Shown one piece after another: positions 1 to 6,777 of a DNA stretch of 7,435 nucleotides (position 1 is its first letter; each line of letters starts with the position of its first letter). The translations under genes and the position numbers were made by a program. This DNA comes from Alphaproteobacteria bacterium. Lineage in GTDB: Bacteria; Pseudomonadota; Alphaproteobacteria; JAEULC01. Under the pieces are notes generated by a model that worked only from the letters and a program-made list of their open reading frames with translations, was not told the DNA's origin and ran no database searches. Where the stretch lies: contig JADZDN010000274.1 in assembly GCA_020851015.1 (NCBI GenBank), positions 1-7,435 of the forward strand, read 5' to 3'.

Positions 1-707
1 ACAACCTGCCGGCGCGCCAGGCGCTGGAGCTGCTGATCGACCAGAAGGAATTCCGGGCCGCGATGGTCGGCAATCCCGAGTTCGAGAAGGAGTGCTACGC
101 GGTCTTCATGTGCGGCTCGCCATTGGAGAGCGACAAGTACGGCGAGGAGTACCGCAAGACCAACGTGGCCAAGGCTAAGCAGTTGTTCAAGGAGGCCGGC
201 TACAACGGCGAGAAGATCGTCATCATGCAGCCGACGGACCAGCAGCTGATCGGCACCATCTCGATGGTGATCGCGCAGAAGCTGACCGAGGCCGGCATCA
301 ACGTCGACCTGCAGGCGACGGACTGGTCGACGGTGATCTCACGCCGCGTCAAGCAGGACGCGCCGGGGCCGGGATCGCCGGGCTGGCACATCTTCACCAC
401 CTGGTGGACCGGCATCCCGGTGTCGAACCCCATCACCAACGCGCCGCTGTCGACGACCTGCGACAAGAAGAACTGGTTCGGCTGGCCATGCGACGACGAG
501 ATGGAGAAGCTGCGCGCGGCCTATGTCGCCGCCGGATCGCCGGCCGAGCAGAAGGCGGCGGCCGAGGCGCTGCAGAAGCGGTATTACGAGATACTGCCCT
601 ATGCCAGCACCGGCCAGTTCACCGCGCCGGTCGCCTATCGCAACACGCTGAAGGGCGTGCCGAACGCGCTGCTGCTGGTGGCGTGGAACGTCGAGAAGAC
701 GAAGTAG
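1..707 (+). CDS. ABC transporter substrate-binding protein, family 5 (peptide/nickel type), C-terminal part
   Basis: This is the C-terminal 234 residues of a periplasmic solute-binding protein; the reading frame is open from base 3 and the N-terminus with its signal peptide lies outside the window. The family binds di/oligopeptides, nickel, glutathione or similar solutes and delivers them to a BC-type permease pair. Supporting features are the start NLPARQALELLIDQ, a version of the family's 'vRqAl..aiDr' helix, then DVAKAK-like 'NVAKAKQLFKEAGY', and 'AQKLTEAGINVDLQATDW', which matches the conserved 'l...GI.v.l...dw' segment. The tail (YEILPYASTGQF..VAYRNTLKGV) is also typical. Full-length members are about 500-550 residues, so somewhat over half is missing. 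Two cysteine pairs (codons at 93 and 111; 459 and 489) could form periplasmic disulfides. A strong hairpin follows the stop, so this is probably the last gene of its own transcript. The solute is unknown. Confidence 0.9.
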   Translation, partial: NLPARQALELLIDQKEFRAAMVGNPEFEKECYAVFMCGSPLESDKYGEEYRKTNVAKAKQLFKEAGYNGEKIVIMQPTDQQLIGTISMVIAQKLTEAGINVDLQATDWSTVISRRVKQDAPGPGSPGWHIFTTWWTGIPVSNPITNAPLSTTCDKKNWFGWPCDDEMEKLRAAYVAAGSPAEQKAAAEALQKRYYEILPYASTGQFTAPVAYRNTLKGVPNALLLVAWNVEKTK

Positions 708-732
708 CCCGCTAATGACCTGAGTGAGCCAA

Positions 733-765
733 GGGGCGGCGCGGTATGCGCCGCCCCGATTCTTT
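733..765 (+). terminator. Intrinsic (Rho-independent) terminator after the binding-protein gene
   Basis: A perfect 10-bp G+C stem, GGGGCGGCGC at 733-742 and GCGCCGCCCC at 748-757, encloses a five-base GGTAT loop. It is followed by GATTCTTT, a short, imperfect T tract. It begins 25 bases after the stop of the binding-protein gene and ends just before the ribosome binding site of the amidase gene. The stem is very strong and the T tract weak, so termination may be partial and allow some read-through into the amidase. Confidence 0.75.
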
Positions 766-782
766 CCGGGGGGAAGCCGAGC

Positions 783-2210
783 ATGTCCGACGATCTGACG
801 ATGATGACCGCGACCGAGATGCTGCGCCTGTTCCGGGCGAAGAAGCTGTCGCCCGTCGAGGTGACCAGGGCGACGCTCGACCGCATCCGCCGCCACGATT
901 CCAAGGTCAATGCCTTCCGCTTCGTCGCGGCCACGGAGGCGATGCGGGCCTCGCGCGAGTCCGAGGCGCGCTGGATGAAGGGCAAGCCCATGGGCCTGAT
1001 CGACGGCGTGCCCACCACCATCAAGGACCAGTGGCTGACCAAGGGCTGGTCGACGCTGCGCGGCTCGCTGCTGGTGGACAAGAAGGGGCCGTGGAACGAG
1101 GATTCGCCCCAGGTCGCGCGATTGCGCGAGCACGGGGCGGTGCTGCTGGGCAAGACCACCATGCCCGAGCAGGGCTGGAAGGGCGTCAGCGATTGCGCGC
1201 TCACCGGCATTTCGCGCAATCCCTGGAATCCCGAGAAGACCTGCGGCGGGTCGAGCGGCGGCGCGGCGATCGCGGCGGCCGCCGGCTTCGGCGCGCTGCA
1301 CCTGGGCTCGGACGGCGCCGGATCGATCCGCATGCCGGCCGCGTTCTGCGGCGTGTTCGGGCTGAAGGGCACCTTCGCGCGCGTGCCGGCCTATCCCTAC
1401 GGCACCCTGCCGATGTGCTCGCATTCCGGGCCGCTTGTCCGCACCGTCGCGGACGGCGCGCTGATGTATACCGTGATGACCGAGCCCGACCCGCGCGACT
1501 GGCTCGCCGTGCCCTATGACGCGCGCGACTACCGCGTCGGGCTCGAGGATGGGGTCAAGGGCCTGCGCGTCGCCTACAGCCGCAACCTCGGCTACGCCAA
1601 GGTCGACCGCGAGGTGGCGGCGATCGTGGACCGCGCGGCGAAGGTGTTCGCGGACCTGGGCGCCATCGTCGAGGAGAAGGATCCGGGCTTCAAGAATCCC
1701 TACGAGCCCTTCATCGCCTACTACAGCGCGGCGATCGCGGTCGCCTATGACCGCGCGGGCGGCGACAAGGTCGCAAAGCGCATGGACCCCGGCTATGTGC
1801 GTATGGCCAAGCAGGGCAAGCGCTACACCGCCAAGGACCTGCTCGATGCCTGGGACGTCCGGCACAATTTGGGCCGGCAGATGAACCTGTTCCACCAGCG
1901 CTACGACATCCTGCTGACGCCGCAATTGTCGCTGGCCGCGTTCGACGCGGGTATCGAGTTCCCGAAGGGCCGCGGCATGAAGAGCTGGTTCGACTGGAGC
2001 CCCTTCACCTACCCGTTCAACTTCACCATGCAGCCCGCGGCCAGCGTGCCGTGCGGCCTGACGCGCGCCGGCCTGCCGGTGGCGATCCAGGTGGTGACCG
2101 CGCGCTACCGCGAGGACTTGGCGTTCCGCGCCGCGCGGGCGTATGAATCGGCCAACCCCTTCCCCATGCCCGGCGTGTCGAAGCTGGGCCGGGCCAAGCG
2201 GAGCCGATAG
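783..2210 (+). CDS. Amidase-signature family hydrolase
   Basis: This is a 475-residue amidase-signature (AS) enzyme, a length normal for the family, predicted to be cytoplasmic because no signal peptide is visible. AS enzymes hydrolyse carboxamides with a Ser-cisSer-Lys triad. All three residues are present. Lys81 lies in GVPTTIKDQW. The cis-Ser is Ser157 in CGGSSGG (154-160). The nucleophile is Ser181 in GSDGAGSIRMPA (175-186). The 24-residue spacing between the two serines equals that of malonamidase E2 as I recall it (131 and 155). The ATG at 783 is supported by a GGGGGGAAG ribosome binding site at 768-776. The HD-domain gene starts two bases after the stop, so the two are co-transcribed. 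The AS family spans indoleacetamide hydrolases, aryl-acylamidases, cyclic-dimer hydrolases and GatA; no partner GatB or GatC is seen, so a catabolic amidase is more likely. The substrate cannot be read from the sequence. Confidence 0.93.
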   Translation: MSDDLTMMTATEMLRLFRAKKLSPVEVTRATLDRIRRHDSKVNAFRFVAATEAMRASRESEARWMKGKPMGLIDGVPTTIKDQWLTKGWSTLRGSLLVDKKGPWNEDSPQVARLREHGAVLLGKTTMPEQGWKGVSDCALTGISRNPWNPEKTCGGSSGGAAIAAAAGFGALHLGSDGAGSIRMPAAFCGVFGLKGTFARVPAYPYGTLPMCSHSGPLVRTVADGALMYTVMTEPDPRDWLAVPYDARDYRVGLEDGVKGLRVAYSRNLGYAKVDREVAAIVDRAAKVFADLGAIVEEKDPGFKNPYEPFIAYYSAAIAVAYDRAGGDKVAKRMDPGYVRMAKQGKRYTAKDLLDAWDVRHNLGRQMNLFHQRYDILLTPQLSLAAFDAGIEFPKGRGMKSWFDWSPFTYPFNFTMQPAASVPCGLTRAGLPVAIQVVTARYREDLAFRAARAYESANPFPMPGVSKLGRAKRSR

Positions 2211-2212
2211 CG

Positions 2213-2785
2213 ATGGACAAGGTCGGCGCGACCAGCTTCACCGAAGCCACGCCCGCGGACTGGGAGATCGCGGTCCGCCAGGGCCGCCAGCGCTACATCG
2301 CCGACGCCGGCGCGGCGGCGCTCAATCTGCTGAAGAGCCAGAAGGACGAGCCGAGCAACGGCTGGCAGGTCAACAACTACGAGCACTCGCTGTCGGCGGC
2401 CACCAAGGCGCTGCGCAACGGCGAGGATGAGGAATACGTGGTGGCGGTGCTGCTGCACGACCTGGCCCAGGACCTCGACCCGATGCGCCACGACCGCGTG
2501 GCCGGCACGCTGATGAAGCCGTTCCTGCGGCCCGAGAACCACTGGATGGTCGCCAACCACCAGGTGTTCCAGCTCAGCTTCCGCACGCACTCCAAGTTCG
2601 ACACCAAGGCCTGCGAGAAGTTCCGCGGCCATCCGTTCTTCGAGCACACGCTGCGCTTCTGCGACCTCTACGACCAGAGCTGCTTCGACCCGAACGCCGA
2701 GCGCCTGCCGATCGAGACTTTCGACCCGATGGTCCGCCGCGTCTTCGGCCGGGTGATGCAGGCGCGGATGGCGAGCTACCCGTAG
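2213..2785 (+). CDS. HD-domain metal-dependent protein (phosphohydrolase or HD-type diiron oxygenase-like)
   Basis: This is a 190-residue single-domain HD protein. Visible candidate metal ligands are His58 (NNYEHS), the His82-Asp83 pair (VAVLLHDLAQD), His93, His116 (VANHQ), and Asp151 or Asp154 (RFCDLYDQSCFDP). The 24-residue step from the first His to the HD pair is the same as in PhnZ (His34 to His58) as I recall it. The extra histidines after the HD pair suggest a two-metal rather than a one-metal site. HD proteins either cleave phosphate esters or, in the MIOX/PhnZ/TmpB branch, oxygenate small alcohols and phosphonates with a mixed-valent diiron centre. The sequence alone does not decide between these. 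The ATG at 2213 is preceded by GGAG at 2200-2203, inside the end of the amidase gene. With a gap of only two bases, the two genes form one operon and probably act on the same compound. The assignment to the HD superfamily is firm; the reaction is not. Confidence 0.8.
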   Translation: MDKVGATSFTEATPADWEIAVRQGRQRYIADAGAAALNLLKSQKDEPSNGWQVNNYEHSLSAATKALRNGEDEEYVVAVLLHDLAQDLDPMRHDRVAGTLMKPFLRPENHWMVANHQVFQLSFRTHSKFDTKACEKFRGHPFFEHTLRFCDLYDQSCFDPNAERLPIETFDPMVRRVFGRVMQARMASYP

Positions 2786-2808
2786 TGCCGGTGAACGCTG
2801 GCCTTTCC

Positions 2809-2880
2809 CATCCTTCGAGAAGCTCGCCGCGCTCGCTCCTCATCCTTCGAGACGCTCGCTGCGCTCGCTCCTCAGGATGA
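2809..2880 (+). repeat. Tandem direct repeat of a palindromic intergenic element (copy 1 truncated, copy 2 complete)
   Basis: Two head-to-tail 32-base units, 2809-2840 and 2841-2872, both start CATCCTTCGAGA and end CTCGCTCCT. They match at 30 of 32 positions, differing at the 13th and 20th bases. Only copy 2 continues to the closing CTCAGGATGA (2871-2880) that pairs with the opening TCATCCT. Copy 1 therefore looks like a truncated element abutting a complete one. The design, with short palindromic ends around a variable GC-rich middle in an intergenic gap, is that of REP/BIME-like elements. No transposase is present in the window. Confidence 0.8.
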
Positions 2881-2955
2881 CGCGATTCCTTCGATGAACC
2901 CAAAAGATCGCGTCATCCTGAGGAGGCTGCGAAGCAGCCGTCTCGAAGGATGAGG
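2838..2955. repeat. Long imperfect inverted repeat made of two opposed palindromic elements
   Basis: The left arm 2838-2886 and right arm 2907-2955 pair in one unbroken register around a 20-base loop (2887-2906). The outer block 2838-2854 pairs perfectly with 2939-2955 (17 bp). The inner block 2868-2886 pairs perfectly with 2907-2925 (19 bp). The 13-base middle pairs at only six Watson-Crick positions, giving 42 of 49 overall. The right arm is itself an element in reverse orientation, with its own hairpin GGCTGC-GAA-GCAGCC at 2925-2939. The loop also contains TCCTTCGA, an eight-base fragment of the element's head. The structure fills the gap between the HD-domain gene and nadX and could act as an mRNA stabiliser, an attenuator or a protein-binding site. 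Confidence 0.85.
2946..2955 (+). promoter_or_regulatory. Ribosome binding site of nadX, inside the inverted repeat
   Basis: GAGG at 2952-2955 stands eight bases before the ATG at 2964, with AAGGA at 2946-2950 just upstream. All of these bases belong to the right arm of the inverted repeat and pair with 2838-2847 when the hairpin forms. The site supports the choice of the 2964 start. It also raises the possibility that folding of the mRNA limits nadX translation. Confidence 0.6.
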
Positions 2956-2963
2956 GACTCCGA

Positions 2964-3773
2964 ATGACCTTCCAGCTCGGCCTGATCGGCCTGGGCGCGA
3001 TCGGGCGCCAGGTGATCGCGGCGGCGCGCCCCGATTCGCCAATGGGCGGCAAGCTGCCGGGCGTCGAGGTCGCGGCGATCCTGGTGCGCAACCCGCGCGT
3101 GCCGGCCGAGGCCGATGTCACCCACGATCCCGATCGCTTCTTCGCCCGGCGTTTGGACGCGGTGGTGGAAGGCGCGGGCCACCAGGCGGTGCGCGACCAC
3201 GGCGAGCGAGCGCTCAGGAGCGGCGCCGACCTGCTGATCACCTCGGTCGGCGCGCTGACCGACGACGCCTTGCGCGAGCGCCTGGTCGAAGCGGCGCGCG
3301 CGGCCAAGCGCCGGCTGATCCTGCCGTCCGCCGGCATCGGCTCGCTCGACATCCTGGCCGGCGCGGCGGTGGGCGGGCTCGACGCCGTGGAGATCGTCGT
3401 GCGCAAGCAGCCCGAGGCGTGGCTGGGCACCGAGGCCGAGGGCAAGCACGACCTGATGAACCTGAAGGCGCCGGTCACGATCTACGACGGGCCGGTGCGC
3501 GACGGCGCGCGGCGCTTCCCGCAGAACGTCAATATCTCCGCCGCCACGGCGCTGGCCGGCATCGGGCTGGACCGCACGCGGCTGGTGATCGTGGCCGACC
3601 CGACGATCCGTACCCACGTCGTGGAGGTCCACGCCCGCGGCGTCTTCGGCAGGTACGACTTCGTCGAGGACGTGATCCCGACCGACGAGAACCCCAAGAC
3701 CGGCAAGTTGGTCGGCATGGCGGTGGTCAAGGCGATCCGGCAGTTGACCCAGCCGGTGGTGGTGGGGCTTTAG
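2964..3773 (+). CDS. nadX: L-aspartate dehydrogenase
   Basis: This 269-residue cytoplasmic enzyme is of normal length for L-aspartate dehydrogenase (COG1712/NadX). It catalyses the NAD(P)-dependent oxidative deamination of L-aspartate to iminoaspartate, which gives oxaloacetate and ammonia or feeds quinolinate synthesis. The N-terminal Rossmann fold has GLGAIG at 9-14. Family blocks follow: VVEGAGHQAV (67-76), LLITSVGAL (90-98), LILPSAGIGSLD (118-129), VVRKQPEAW (145-153), PQNVNISAATALAGIGLD (186-203) and NPKTGKLVGMAVVKAI (243-258). His218 in DPTIRTHVVEV is the likely catalytic histidine. The start is set by GAGG at 2952-2955. The gene lies in the same direction as the amidase and HD genes but is separated from them by the repeat-filled gap. 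It is not next to nadA, nadB or nadC in this window, so a role in amino-acid or amide catabolism is as plausible as NAD synthesis. Confidence 0.92.
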   Translation: MTFQLGLIGLGAIGRQVIAAARPDSPMGGKLPGVEVAAILVRNPRVPAEADVTHDPDRFFARRLDAVVEGAGHQAVRDHGERALRSGADLLITSVGALTDDALRERLVEAARAAKRRLILPSAGIGSLDILAGAAVGGLDAVEIVVRKQPEAWLGTEAEGKHDLMNLKAPVTIYDGPVRDGARRFPQNVNISAATALAGIGLDRTRLVIVADPTIRTHVVEVHARGVFGRYDFVEDVIPTDENPKTGKLVGMAVVKAIRQLTQPVVVGL

Positions 3774-3780
3774 TTAAGGA

Positions 3781-3868
3781 CTCACCCTTCGACAAGCTCA
3801 GGGTGAGGATTCATTGTTTGGGATCCTTGTCCCCATTCTTCCTCATCCTGAGCCTGTCGAAGGATGAG
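3781..3868. repeat. Inverted pair of 27-base palindromes between convergent genes
   Basis: Copy 1 at 3781-3807 has arms CTCACCCT and AGGGTGAG around 11 bases. Copy 2 at 3842-3868 has arms CTCATCCT and AGGATGAG and lies in the opposite orientation. They match at 24 of 27 positions once aligned. Two of the three differences form a paired change, a C-G pair (3785/3803) against a T-A pair, which keeps the stem. The pair sits between the stops of nadX (+) and the downstream ATPase gene (-), with 34 bases between copies. The ends resemble those of the elements at 2809-2955 (shared CATCCTTCGA and CTCAGGATG), but the middle is shorter. No T tract follows either hairpin, so a classical intrinsic terminator is not supported, although a transcript-end stabilising role is plausible. 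Confidence 0.82.
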
Positions 3869-3882
3869 CCCGTGCCCCACCG

Positions 3883-4863
3883 CTAGCGCAAATGGCACGC
3901 GACGAGATGCCCGTCGCGCTTCGCTTCCAGCACCGGCTCCTCCACCTTGCAGCGCGCCTCGGCGATGGGGCAGCGGGTGTGGAAGCGGCAGCCCGGCGGG
4001 GGGCGGATCGGGCTGGGCACGTCGCCGGTCAGGAGCTTGCGCGATTTCTTGATGCGCGGATTGGGCGCGGGCACCGCCGCCAGCAGCGCCTCGGTATAGG
4101 GGTGCAGCGGCTCGGCGAACAGCGCGTCGGTCGCCGCGATCTCGACGACCTTGCCGAGATACATCACCGCCACGCGCTGGCTGATGTGCTGCACCACCGC
4201 CAGGTCGTGGGCGATGAACAGGTAGGACAGGCCCATCTGGCGCTGCAGGTCGATCAAGAGATTGATGATCTGCGCCTGCACCGAGACGTCGAGGGCGGAG
4301 ACCGGCTCGTCGCACACGATCAGGCCGGGGCCCGAGGCGAGCGCGCGGGCTATGCCCAAACGCTGGCGCTGGCCGCCCGAGAATTCGTGCGGGTACTTGG
4401 CCATGGCCTCCCGGCGCAGCCCGACGCGCTGGAACAGATCGGCCGCGCGCCAGCGCCGCTCGGCCCCGCCGGCGATGCCGAAATTGAGCATCGGCTCGGC
4501 CACGATGTCGCCCGCGGTCATCCGCGGGTTCAGCGAGGAGTACGGGTCCTGGAAGATCACCTGCATGTCGCGCCGGACCGGGCGCAGCTCGGCCTTGGTC
4601 AGGCCGGAGATGTCGCGGCCGCGCAGCCTGATCGTCCCCGATGTCGGCGTCAGCAGGCGCAGGATGGTCTTGCCGGCGGTCGACTTGCCGCAGCCGCTCT
4701 CGCCCACCAGGCCCAGCGTCTCGCCTTCGCCGAGGTCGAAGCTGATGCCGTCCACGGCGGAGACCGTCTCGGCCTTGCGGCCGAGGAACCCGCCGCCGAG
4801 ATGAAAGTGCCGCGTGAGGCCCTTGACCTCGAGCAGCCTGCCGCTCGCGGCTTGCGCTGCCAT
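3883..4863 (-). CDS. Peptide-type ABC transporter ATP-binding protein, DppF/OppF-like
   Basis: This 326-residue cytoplasmic ATPase is the second of two that power the BC permease. Motifs in order are Walker [10 protein letters not shown] (54-62), the Q-loop with Gln105 in QVIFQDPYSSLNPR, signature FSGGQRQR (161-168), Walker B LIVCDEPVSALD (181-192, Asp185 and Glu186), and the switch His219 in IAHD. The C-terminal oligopeptide-transporter extension (HPYTEALL, then GCRFHTRCPIAEARC) carries Cys292, Cys298, Cys305 and Cys323, the arrangement of the iron-sulfur site described in Dpp-type ATPases. The SYLFIAHDLAVV and DPYSSLNP wording fits the F rather than the D subunit. The ATG at 4863 is chosen because the ABC domain begins at residue 10 and a GGGGGA ribosome binding site lies in the end of the preceding gene, five bases away. 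The same frame stays open upstream to 6633, but that extension is an out-of-frame reading of the two preceding genes. This is the last gene of the operon. Confidence 0.95.
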   Translation of the reverse strand: MAAQAASGRLLEVKGLTRHFHLGGGFLGRKAETVSAVDGISFDLGEGETLGLVGESGCGKSTAGKTILRLLTPTSGTIRLRGRDISGLTKAELRPVRRDMQVIFQDPYSSLNPRMTAGDIVAEPMLNFGIAGGAERRWRAADLFQRVGLRREAMAKYPHEFSGGQRQRLGIARALASGPGLIVCDEPVSALDVSVQAQIINLLIDLQRQMGLSYLFIAHDLAVVQHISQRVAVMYLGKVVEIAATDALFAEPLHPYTEALLAAVPAPNPRIKKSRKLLTGDVPSPIRPPPGCRFHTRCPIAEARCKVEEPVLEAKRDGHLVACHLR

Positions 4864-4868
4864 GGCGC

Positions 4869-5897
<1,029 letters not shown>

Positions 5898-5900
5898 GGC

Positions 5901-6773
5901 CTAGAGCCGCCGGCGCATGCGCGGGTCCAGCATGTCGCGGAACCCGTCGCCCAAGAGGTTCACGGCCAGCACAGTGAGCGTCAGGAACAGGCCGGGGAAG
6001 CCCAGGATCCAGAACGCGACCGACACGAACTGGCGGCCCTCGGCCATGATGTTGCCCCAGCTCGGAATCGAGGGCGGCGTGCCGGCGCCGAGAAAGCTTA
6101 GGATGGCCTCGAGGATCATCGCCGAGGCGCAGATATAGGTCGCCTGCACGATCAAGGGCGCCACCGCGTTGGGCAGGATGTGGCGCAGCAGCACGCGGTG
6201 GAAGCGCGTGCCGATCGCCTCGGCCGCCTCGACGAAGGGCTGCTCGCGCAGGCTCAGCACCACGCTGCGGACCAACCGCACGATGCGCGGCACCTCGGGG
6301 ATCACGATCGCGATCACCACGGTCTCCAGGCTCGCCTTGGTCAGCGCCATCAGCGCGATGGCCAGCAGGATGCCCGGCACCGCCATCAGCCCGTCCATGA
6401 TGCGCATCGCCACCGCGTCGACCCAGCGCACGAAGCCCGCGACCAGGCCGATCAAGGTGCCGATCGTGGTGGCGACCAGCGCCACCGCCACCCCGACCTG
6501 CAGCGACACCCGGCTGCCGTAGAGTACGCGGCTGTAGACGTCGCGGCCCAGGTGGTCGGTGCCGAACCAGTTGCGCGCCGAGGGCTGGCGCAGACGGAAC
6601 ACCGGGTTGATCCTCATCGGATCCACCGTCCACAGATACGGCGCCAAGACCGCGATCGCGACCAGCAGCAGCATGATCAGCATGCCCAGCGCGATCGTGG
6701 GATGGCGGCGGATCGCGGTCATGGCCGCGGAGCGCTTCTTCGCGACGGGCAGGGAAATCGCCTCGGCGCTCAT
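5901..6773 (-). CDS. Peptide-type ABC transporter permease, DppC/OppC-like
   Basis: This 290-residue inner-membrane protein forms one half of the translocation channel. It has a cytoplasmic N-terminus, then a first membrane segment (about 28-49). A periplasmic stretch follows with the DppC-type motif FGTDHLGRDV (70-79), and then further hydrophobic segments near 90-114, 128-146, 151-160, 204-230 and 252-274. The coupling (EAA) loop that docks on the ATPases is FVEAAEAIG...LRHILPN (180-202). The C-terminal NLLGDGFRDMLDPR (272-285) is characteristic of the C subunit. The ATG at 6773 is four bases after the stop of the B permease, and no strong ribosome binding site is visible, which suggests coupled translation. 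The next gene starts three bases after its stop. The substrate class (peptide, nickel, glutathione or another small solute) cannot be told from the permease. Confidence 0.95.
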   Translation of the reverse strand: MSAEAISLPVAKKRSAAMTAIRRHPTIALGMLIMLLLVAIAVLAPYLWTVDPMRINPVFRLRQPSARNWFGTDHLGRDVYSRVLYGSRVSLQVGVAVALVATTIGTLIGLVAGFVRWVDAVAMRIMDGLMAVPGILLAIALMALTKASLETVVIAIVIPEVPRIVRLVRSVVLSLREQPFVEAAEAIGTRFHRVLLRHILPNAVAPLIVQATYICASAMILEAILSFLGAGTPPSIPSWGNIMAEGRQFVSVAFWILGFPGLFLTLTVLAVNLLGDGFRDMLDPRMRRRL

Positions 6774-6777
6774 CGCG

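Noticed and set aside
339..1925. A 528-residue open frame on the - strand across the end of the binding protein and the amidase gene
   Set aside because: It lies opposite two well-supported genes, has the low-complexity Arg/Ala/His/Gly composition of an antisense reading in GC-rich DNA, and shows no recognisable motif.
783..2210. Amidase as the GatA subunit of the glutamyl-tRNA amidotransferase
   Set aside because: No gatB or gatC is adjacent, and the neighbours are an HD protein and transport genes. The shared signature motifs are common to the whole amidase family.
2809..2955. CRISPR array in the repeat-filled gap
   Set aside because: Two of the three units are contiguous with no spacer, the third is inverted, and no cas gene is present. 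The pattern is that of palindromic intergenic elements.
3774..3882. Classical intrinsic terminators for the two convergent genes
   Set aside because: The hairpins are real, but neither is followed by a T run in its direction of transcription, so I list them as repeats only.
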